A DNA stretch of 17,622 bases from an uncultured Collinsella sp. (GTDB taxonomy: Bacteria; Actinomycetota; Coriobacteriia; Coriobacteriales; Coriobacteriaceae). The position numbers were made by a program, and so were the translations under genes. The number at the start of each line of letters is the position of its first letter. Within the stretch, counting starts at the first letter, position 1. The notes under the pieces were generated by a model. It was given only the letters and a program-made list of their open reading frames with translations. It made no database searches and had not been told where the DNA came from. Location: positions 1 to 17,622 of the forward strand of contig CAJLUE010000036.1 of the NCBI GenBank assembly GCA_905209765.1. Reading direction: 5' to 3'. Shown here one piece after another: positions 13,383 through 17,622 of the stretch.

Positions 13383-14318
13383 ATGATCCTCACCGTTACG
13401 ATGAACCCGTCCGTCGATACGCGCTATCAGCTCGATGAGCTCATTATCGACGACGTCAACCGCGTGACGCCCGAAAAGACCGCCGGCGGTAAGGGCCTCA
13501 ACGTGGCCCGCGTCCTGGGCCAGCTGGGCGACGATGTCGTGGCAACCGGCTTGCTTGGTGGTCATATGGGCGCCTATATGGCCGAGCTCATGGATGCTAA
13601 CGGCATTAAGAATGATTTTGTGCCCATCAAGGGCGAGACTCGCATTTGTCTCAACATCCTCCACGCCGGCAACCAGACCGAGCTGCTCGAGAGCGGCCCG
13701 ACGATTGCCCCCGAGGAGCTCGATGCCTTTACCGCCAAGTTCGCCGAGCTTGCGAGCAAGGCCGATGTCGTTACCATCTCGGGTTCGCTGCCCCGCGGCG
13801 TCGAGGCGGACTACTACGCTAAGATCACGGGCATTGCAGAGAACGCCGGCGCCAAGGTGCTGCTCGATACCTCGGGCGCCTCGCTCGAGGCTGCGCTCAA
13901 GTCCGAGGTCAAGCCTGAGCTGGTTAAGCCTAACCTGACCGAAATTAACGGCCTTCTGGGCACGAGCTTTACCACCGACGATGTGGACGAGCTCCGTTCC
14001 GCGCTCGCCTCTGACGCCCGCTTCTCCGATATCCCCTGGGTCGTCGTATCCATGGGCGCTGCCGGCTCCGTTGGTTTCCATAACGGCCGTGCGTTCCGCG
14101 CCAAGACCCCCGATATCCCCGCCGTTAACGCTACGGGCTCTGGCGATTCGACCATTGCCGGCTTCGCACATGCGATTGCTGCCGGAGCCGACGACGAGAC
14201 GGTGCTGCGTACCGCCAACACCTGCGGCAAGCTCAATGCCATGGATCCCATGACTGGCCACTTGGTTATGGATCGTTGGGACGAGGTTTACAACGGCGTT
14301 GTCGTGACCGAGCTGTAG
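13383..14318 (+). CDS. lacC: Tagatose-6-phosphate kinase (LacC-like, PfkB family)
   Basis: The protein has 311 residues. Its start MILTVTMNPSVD, the first PfkB signature AGGKGLNVARVL (34-45), TISGSLPRGV (131-140), and the second signature NATGSGDSTIAGF (249-261, catalytic Asp255) are complete. Its C-terminal MTGHLVMDRWDEVY (290-303) resembles LacC rather than FruK, whose family members usually lack the MTGH segment. It would phosphorylate tagatose-6-P to tagatose-1,6-bisphosphate, the step after AgaS. Fructose-1-P kinase is the main alternative. ATG 13383 is 6 bases after AAGGAG; an ATG at 13344 lacks a comparable site. It lies in one operon with the LacX-like gene. Confidence 0.85.
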   Translation: MILTVTMNPSVDTRYQLDELIIDDVNRVTPEKTAGGKGLNVARVLGQLGDDVVATGLLGGHMGAYMAELMDANGIKNDFVPIKGETRICLNILHAGNQTELLESGPTIAPEELDAFTAKFAELASKADVVTISGSLPRGVEADYYAKITGIAENAGAKVLLDTSGASLEAALKSEVKPELVKPNLTEINGLLGTSFTTDDVDELRSALASDARFSDIPWVVVSMGAAGSVGFHNGRAFRAKTPDIPAVNATGSGDSTIAGFAHAIAAGADDETVLRTANTCGKLNAMDPMTGHLVMDRWDEVYNGVVVTEL

Positions 14319-14336
14319 GAGCTTGTGCTGCGGCCC

Positions 14337-14483
14337 CGGCATCGGTTGCCAGCTCATGTCGACGACAAGTGCAGTAGCATTATGCCGGGGCGCGACGCCG
14401 ACACTGTCGTGTTCAATCCCGACCTTACCCTGGTCGAGACGCATGTGGGTGGCAACAGCGTCGGTAATGCGTTTGCCGAGTAG
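14337..14483 (+). pseudogene. 3' remnant of a second nagA gene
   Basis: About 45 codons after lacC read HVDDKCSSIMPGRDAD, then LTLVETHVGG, then SVGNAFAE and a TAG at 14481-14483. They match the last residues of the NagA encoded at 10456 (HIEDKCGSIMPGRDAD, LTLVETYVGG, SVGNAFTD), about 29 of the last 38 residues by eye. Near 14352 three codons present in nagA are missing. The rest of the gene is absent. Divergence argues for an old paralogue that has decayed, not a recent duplication. The remnant is in the same frame as lacC, separated from it by the lacC TAG, and a GTG at 14325 after AGGAG could in principle start a ~50-residue peptide. Confidence 0.8.
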
Positions 14484-14515
14484 CCGCCAAAGAAACGATC
14501 CGAGAGGGGATTTAG

Positions 14516-14989
14516 ATGATTTACGGTGCATTGGGCGATATCGAGGAGTACCGTGGAATGCTCAAGGGCCTCGACGTGCTGATCGACTGGCTCGAGGAGA
14601 ACGATCCAGCGAAGCTCGAGGTCGGCAGCCATCCGATTCTGGGCGACAAGGTCTTTGCGAACGTCATGGCTCCCACGACGCGTCCCGAAGCCGAGGCTCA
14701 CTATGAGACGCATCAGCGCTATCACGACCTGCAGATCGACGTCGAGGGTCGCGAGGCCTTTAAGGTTGCCACGGGCAGCCTGACGCTGGTTCAGGAGTTT
14801 GACGAGAAGGACGACTACGATCTGGTCGATTCCGACGCCTCGATCGCCGGCGATCTTGCTGACGACAAGTTTGCGCTGTTTGTTGCCGGCGAGCCTCACA
14901 TGCCCACGCTCGAGTTCCAGGGCGATGGCGCGCAGCCGGTCAAGAAGATTTGCTTTAAGCTGCTTGCAGATGCTTACTGGGAGGAGTAG
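14516..14989 (+). CDS. YhcH/YjgK/YiaL-family (EbgC-like) cupin protein
   Basis: The 157-residue protein belongs to the DUF386 family, which includes EbgC and the sialic-acid-operon protein YhcH. Signs are the start MIYGALGDIEEYRGML, YETHQRYHDLQIDVEGREAF with probable metal-binding His/Glu residues, LFVAGEPHMPTLEF and VKKICFKLL. Members are small beta-barrels of uncertain activity and are nearly always found beside sugar-catabolic genes; anomerase or isomerase roles have been proposed. ATG 14516 follows GAGAGGGG at 6 bases. It is probably the last gene of the lacX-lacC operon, behind the nagA remnant, with a terminator after it. Confidence 0.88.
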   Translation: MIYGALGDIEEYRGMLKGLDVLIDWLEENDPAKLEVGSHPILGDKVFANVMAPTTRPEAEAHYETHQRYHDLQIDVEGREAFKVATGSLTLVQEFDEKDDYDLVDSDASIAGDLADDKFALFVAGEPHMPTLEFQGDGAQPVKKICFKLLADAYWEE

Positions 14990-15049
14990 CGCGCTGCTCG
15001 GCTGAGCTGTTCGTGTTGCGAGCGTTATCCCTTGGGGGAGCTCGCTTGG

Positions 15050-15097
15050 GCCCCGCTGAACGCGGTTCCTTTGGGGATTGCGGTTGGCGGGGCTTTT
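15050..15097 (+). terminator. Terminator after the YhcH-family gene
   Basis: GCCCCGC (15050-15056) pairs with GCGGGGC (15087-15093), followed by TTTTGTT. The 30-base loop can itself fold (AACGC with GCGGTT). It is about 60 bases after the stop codon. Confidence 0.65.
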
Positions 15098-15163
15098 GTT
15101 GAGTAGGAGAGTTTCCGGCGGCGTTGTGCTTGGATTGGCGGAAGCGCGCCCGAAATCAGCAAC

Positions 15164-15186
15164 AAAAAAGCCGCCCGAAGGCGGCT
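15164..15186 (-). terminator. Terminator after tRNA-Thr
   Basis: Read on the minus strand: GCCGCC, tetraloop TTCG, GGCGGC, then TTTTTT. A short, very stable hairpin 12 bases past the tRNA 3' end. Confidence 0.88.
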
Positions 15187-15197
15187 ATCTTGTGCAA

Positions 15198-15273
15198 TGG
15201 AGCCAGCGACCGGGCTCGAACCGGTGACCCCCGCTTTACGAGAGCGGTGCTCTACCAACTGAGCTACGCTGGC
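15198..15273 (-). tRNA. tRNA-Thr (anticodon CGT)
   Basis: 76 bases on the minus strand form a full cloverleaf: acceptor GCCAGCG with CGCTGGC; D-arm GCTC/GAGC with loop AGTTGGTA; anticodon stem CCGCT/AGCGG with loop CTCGTAA, giving anticodon CGT (reads ACG); five-base variable loop; T-arm ACCGG/CCGGT with TTCGAGC. CCA is encoded at the 3' end (15200-15198 complement). It is followed by its own terminator. A TTGACA (complement of 15308-15313) may be part of its promoter, though no good -10 is seen. Confidence 0.97.
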
Positions 15274-15480
15274 GGCCATGTGGTGACGCAACTGAGGCGT
15301 CAACGGCTGTCAATGATACGGGACATCGCAAATCCGCGCAAGGGTTCTGACTGCTTTTCTCACTTTAAATGCACTAATATTGGAGACGCGATGTCTGCGG
15401 CGTCCATCTGGCGTTTGACCAGCTGTTGAGTTGGTGGTCGACGTCCCGCTCGTATGGGTCTCAAACAGAATGGGGCAGCC

Positions 15481-15963
15481 ATGGCTCAACCCAAGATCCT
15501 TCTCACACGTATCGACGACCGTTTTATTGACGGGCAAGACGTTGAGCTGTGGAACGAAGCCGTGGGTTCTAACCTTGTCTTAATCGTCAACGATGAGATC
15601 GCGGCGGATTCGCGCCAATGGGCGCCCATGAGGGTCGCGGCGCCAGAAGGTGTGTGGACACGGTTTTTCTCGGTGCAAAAGGCCATCGACATCATTCATA
15701 CCGCAACGCCGCGTCAATGGATTCTGGTCATGGTGGCCTCACCCGCCGATGCGCTCGCGCTGGTTAAGGGCGGTGTGCCAATAACCAAGATCAGCATTGG
15801 TCATATGCAGGCAGGGGAGGGCAAGCGTCCCGCAACGCCCGCAGTTGCCGTAGACAACGCAGACGTCGCTGCTCTCAGAGAGCTGCAAAAGCTCGGCATA
15901 GAACTAGAAATCCGCTATCTCCCCAGTTCCGCCCCCGACCCCATCGGCAATCTGTTTAACTGA
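15481..15963 (+). CDS. Orphan EIIB-like protein lacking the phosphorylation histidine
   Basis: The 160-residue protein aligns without a single gap to the functional EIIB at 5694 (about 84 of 160 identities by eye). It keeps the fold signatures KILLTRID, TRFFSVQKAIDII, LVKGGVPITKISIGHM, EGKRP and ELEIR. At the active site the operon EIIB has RIDNRLVHGQV, whereas this protein has RIDDRFIDGQD: His17 is Asp17 (codon GAC at 15529-15531). Phosphotransfer by the normal mechanism is therefore impossible. There is no stop or frameshift, so it may be a conserved non-catalytic protein such as a decoy or regulator, although recent decay cannot be excluded. The start at 15481 is chosen by homology; the ribosome site (ATGGGGCAG) is weak. 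No other PTS gene is adjacent. Confidence 0.8.
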   Translation: MAQPKILLTRIDDRFIDGQDVELWNEAVGSNLVLIVNDEIAADSRQWAPMRVAAPEGVWTRFFSVQKAIDIIHTATPRQWILVMVASPADALALVKGGVPITKISIGHMQAGEGKRPATPAVAVDNADVAALRELQKLGIELEIRYLPSSAPDPIGNLFN

Positions 15964-15995
15964 TCCCTTGGGGACGGAGGAAAACGGATCATTTT
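15961..15995 (+). terminator. Possible weak terminator after the orphan EIIB gene
   Basis: TGATCC (15961-15966, overlapping the stop) can pair with GGATCA (15986-15991), followed by TTTT. The stem is only 6 bp with a 19-base loop. Confidence 0.3.
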
Positions 15996-16028
15996 GCCTT
16001 CGTAGGGGATCTGTGTGGCGCTGTCCGC

Positions 16029-16182
16029 CAAAACTATGCCGGTTTACTACGATGAATTGCTTATCGCCGAGCATGCCAAATTTGCAGAGAATAAAACCGC
16101 AGGTAGACGAGTTGCTAATTTTTTATAAACCAGCGCGTGGTCGGACATAGTGGGTTCATCGTAGTAATTCGGCATAGTTTTG
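16029..16182. mobile_element. MITE-like element with ~28-bp terminal inverted repeats
   Basis: The left arm (16029-16056, containing AACTATGCCG and TACTACGATGAA) is matched in reverse complement by the right arm (16155-16182, containing TTCATCGTAGTA and CGGCATAGTT), with two mismatches over 28 bases. The 98 bases between are AT-richer than surrounding genes. A 30-codon frame starts at ATG 16036 inside the left arm and ends TAA at 16128 (begins MPVYYDELLIAEHAKF). No transposase is present and I see no clear target duplication. The size and structure fit a non-autonomous element or a large structured RNA repeat. Confidence 0.55.
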
Positions 16183-16184
16183 TT

Positions 16185-16205
16185 ATGTCACCAATTCGGT
16201 GACAT
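16185..16205. repeat. Hairpin ATGTCACC-AATTC-GGTGACAT
   Basis: A perfect 8-bp inverted repeat with a 5-base loop directly after the MITE-like element. No T-run on the plus strand. It may be an operator or part of the same repeat unit. Confidence 0.45.
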
Positions 16206-16228
16206 CGAAAAGAAGGATTTAGGCATGA

Positions 16229-16266
16229 AGCAGCGCCCGTCGGCGGTGGTGCCAGCGGGCGCTGCT
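16229..16266 (-). terminator. Probable hairpin terminator after galM
   Basis: AGCAGCGCCCG (16229-16239) pairs with CGGGCGCTGCT (16256-16266): an 11-bp GC-rich stem 24 bases past the galM stop. No clear T-run follows on the minus strand, so efficiency is uncertain. Confidence 0.5.
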
Positions 16267-16289
16267 GTGTGATATGTCGCGTTGTGGGT

Positions 16290-17342
16290 TTAGTGCCTCA
16301 TAAAGTGGTACTCGATCACATTGCTGTAGGGGTGACCCGGGCCCACGATGCCCTGCGGGAACAGCGGCTGGTGCGGCGTGTCGGGGTACATTTCTGCCTC
16401 GAGGGCAAAGCCGGCACCCCAGCCATAGTTGGCATCGTCCTTGGCATGCTCGTCGCCCAGCCAGTTGCCGGTGTAGAGCTGCACGCCCGGGGCGGTGGTG
16501 TAGTAGTCCAGCTCACGACCGGTCCACATCTCCTCGACGTGCATCGCACGGCGCAGGTTGCGGCCGTACTGATAGCCATCGATGCACAGGCAGTGATCAT
16601 AGCCACGGACCTGCTTGATCTGCGGGTCGTCGGCTTCCATGCCGGGAGCGACGGGGCGCAGCTCACGGAAGTCAAACGGCGTGCCCTCGACCGGAGCGAT
16701 CTCGCCGGTGGGGATATTCTGCTCGTTGATGGGCAGGTAGTGGGCAGCGTTGGCAACAAAGAAGTGCTCGCAGTCCATGCCGGCGTTATGGCCGGCAAGG
16801 TTAAAGTATGTGTGGTTGGTCATGGACACGTAGGTGGCGCGGTCGCTCTCGCAACCATACTCGATGCGGAAGACACCGGTGCGCGTAACGGTAAACACAG
16901 CCGTAAAGGTTCGGTTGCCGGGCAGGCCCAGCTCGCCATCCTTAAGCGAGGTGGTCATGCGCACGGCGTTATGGACCTCGTCGAGCTCAACATCCCACAC
17001 GCGTTTATGCAGGCCGTGCTCAAGATCGCTGTGTAGGTTGTTGGCGCCCTCGTTGGCGGGCATATGCCAGTCCGTGCCGTCGATGGTGATCGTGGCGCCC
17101 GCGGTGCGGTTTGCCACGGGGCCGATGGTCGCGCCAAAGCAGGCGGGGTTGTCAAAGTAATCCTCGAGCTTATCGAAGCCCAGCACAACATCGCGCACGT
17201 TGCCGGGGATATCGGGCACATCGATACCAAGCACGGTGGCGCCATAGTCCATAATGCGAACGCAGATCTCGGGCCCGTTGAGGGTGTAACGATGAACAGG
17301 GGTACCGCACGGCGCGGTGCCGAAAAGCTCGGAAGTGATCAT
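16290..17342 (-). CDS. galM: Aldose 1-epimerase (GalM-type mutarotase)
   Basis: The protein has 350 residues from ATG 17342, the usual GalM length; the frame continues upstream to 17402, but that start lacks a ribosome site, whereas AGGAA precedes 17342. Motifs: IMDYGATVLGIDVPD near the N-terminus, FGATIGPVANRTAGA (69-83), the active-site NHTYFNL (His177), RGYDHCLCIDG and the catalytic Glu315 in GFALEAEMYPD. It interconverts alpha and beta anomers of galactose or glucose in the cytoplasm. It is divergent from the DeoR-family gene at 17549, an arrangement that often means control by that regulator. It is distinct from the LacX-like enzyme at 12442. Confidence 0.92.
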   Translation of the reverse strand: MITSELFGTAPCGTPVHRYTLNGPEICVRIMDYGATVLGIDVPDIPGNVRDVVLGFDKLEDYFDNPACFGATIGPVANRTAGATITIDGTDWHMPANEGANNLHSDLEHGLHKRVWDVELDEVHNAVRMTTSLKDGELGLPGNRTFTAVFTVTRTGVFRIEYGCESDRATYVSMTNHTYFNLAGHNAGMDCEHFFVANAAHYLPINEQNIPTGEIAPVEGTPFDFRELRPVAPGMEADDPQIKQVRGYDHCLCIDGYQYGRNLRRAMHVEEMWTGRELDYYTTAPGVQLYTGNWLGDEHAKDDANYGWGAGFALEAEMYPDTPHQPLFPQGIVGPGHPYSNVIEYHFMRH

Positions 17343-17487
17343 TTGGTTCCTAACATCGAGGTATTTCGGACAAACTGTAGCGCGAACAGGCGAGATTATC
17401 ACTACACCCCACTAAAGCAGGGGGTATTTTTCTCAAAAAAGTGATGATTGGAGCTGTGCGGGCGTTCATTTTTGACGCGCACGAGTC

Positions 17488-17496
17488 TGATACAAT
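17488..17496 (+). promoter_or_regulatory. Predicted promoter of the DeoR-family gene (extended -10)
   Basis: TGATACAAT fits an extended -10 (TGN plus TACAAT at 17491-17496). TTGACG at 17472-17477 is only 13 bases upstream and so is not a normal -35. It lies about 50 bases before the predicted start codon. Confidence 0.4.
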
Positions 17497-17548
17497 TTGT
17501 TCGTTACTGTTTGAATGATATGCGCGCAAAGAACGGCGAGAATTCATC

Positions 17549-17622
17549 GTGATTAAGGCAGAGCGACAGGATAAGGTTCGTCAGCTGCTCGAAGAGCAGG
17601 GCACGGTCTCGGTCAAGGAGAT
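17549..17622 (+). CDS. DeoR-family transcriptional regulator (N-terminus only; runs off the window)
   Basis: The last 74 bases encode IKAERQDKVRQLLEEQGTVSVKEI, the typical start of the DeoR helix-turn-helix (ER-hydrophobic-xx-LL-xx-G-x-VSV-xEL). The start is probably GTG at 17549: an in-frame TGA lies about 30 bases upstream and no ATG occurs in between. The ribosome site is weak (GGCGAG). DeoR-family proteins usually repress sugar operons and respond to phosphorylated sugars. Its targets may include the divergent galM, but most of the protein is outside the window. Confidence 0.75.
   Translation, partial: MIKAERQDKVRQLLEEQGTVSVKE

Noticed and set aside
15025..15303. Minus-strand frame containing SVAQLVEHRSRKAGVTGSSPVAG
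   Set aside because: This is the well-known spurious translation across a tRNA gene. It covers tRNA-Thr and its terminator and is not a protein.
15968..16150. 60-codon frame after the orphan EIIB gene
   Set aside because: It runs through the left arm of the inverted-repeat element in a frame with no recognisable features.
15198..16182. Possible integrated island at tRNA-Thr containing the orphan EIIB and the repeat element
   Set aside because: No integrase and no duplicated tRNA 3' end are visible, and the EIIB lies upstream of the tRNA rather than at its 3' end where integration normally occurs.
1..17622. CRISPR arrays, rRNA genes, phage or toxin-antitoxin modules
   Set aside because: No regularly spaced direct repeats, rRNA-like sequence, phage structural genes or recognisable toxin/antitoxin pairs were seen.

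Overview
The window is high-GC, gene-dense bacterial DNA. Gram-positive-type ribosome sites, the gene content (mannose-family PTS, GntR/HutC and DeoR regulators, a XRE+DUF2975 pair, a YajC paralogue) and the overall style suggest an anaerobic gut actinobacterium of the class Coriobacteriia, most like Collinsella. The taxon is an inference; no rRNA or marker gene is present.

Layout. Positions 1-2006 hold the end of an unidentified CDS, a HEAT-repeat protein and an NAD-type isocitrate dehydrogenase. Positions 2133-3227 encode a membrane-anchored SurA-N-like protein, bracketed by two terminators. Positions 3342-4229 (minus) encode a DUF2975 membrane protein and a Cro/C1 regulator. Positions 4230-4932 are a long non-coding region dense in palindromes. 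Positions 4933-8139 are a complete mannose-family PTS operon in the order EIIA, YajC-like, EIIB, EIIC, EIID. Then come a GntR/UTRA regulator (8325-9056), an AgaS-like SIS deaminase/isomerase (9171-10337) and a NagA/AgaA-type deacetylase (10456-11625). A flavodoxin (minus) follows. After it is a second sugar cluster: LacX-like mutarotase, LacC-like tagatose-6-phosphate kinase, a decayed 3' piece of a second nagA, and a YhcH/EbgC-family protein. Then come tRNA-Thr(CGT) (minus), an orphan EIIB that has lost its phosphorylation histidine, a MITE-like inverted-repeat element, a GalM mutarotase (minus), and the first codons of a DeoR-family regulator.

How the genes fit together. The PTS proteins most resemble the AgaF/V/W/E system. 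With AgaS, a deacetylase and a LacC-type kinase they spell out a route for N-acetylgalactosamine: uptake as GalNAc-6-P, deacetylation to GalN-6-P, AgaS conversion to tagatose-6-P, and phosphorylation to tagatose-1,6-bisphosphate. The aldolase is not in the window. A 13-base sequence, TGGTTACTACCAG, containing the palindrome TGGT-N4-ACCA, lies just after the predicted PTS promoter and again over the -35 region of agaS. It is the natural candidate operator for the GntR regulator encoded between them. The non-coding region before the PTS also holds a second family of repeats (CGGTRAACGGT) and a cre-like palindrome, so more than one regulator probably acts there.

Points most worth a second look are the YajC paralogue translationally coupled to the EIIA gene, the full-length EIIB with His17 replaced by Asp, the in-frame nagA remnant behind lacC, the MITE-like element, and the repeat array upstream of the PTS. 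All family assignments come from reading the sequence and remembered family features; no database search was run.
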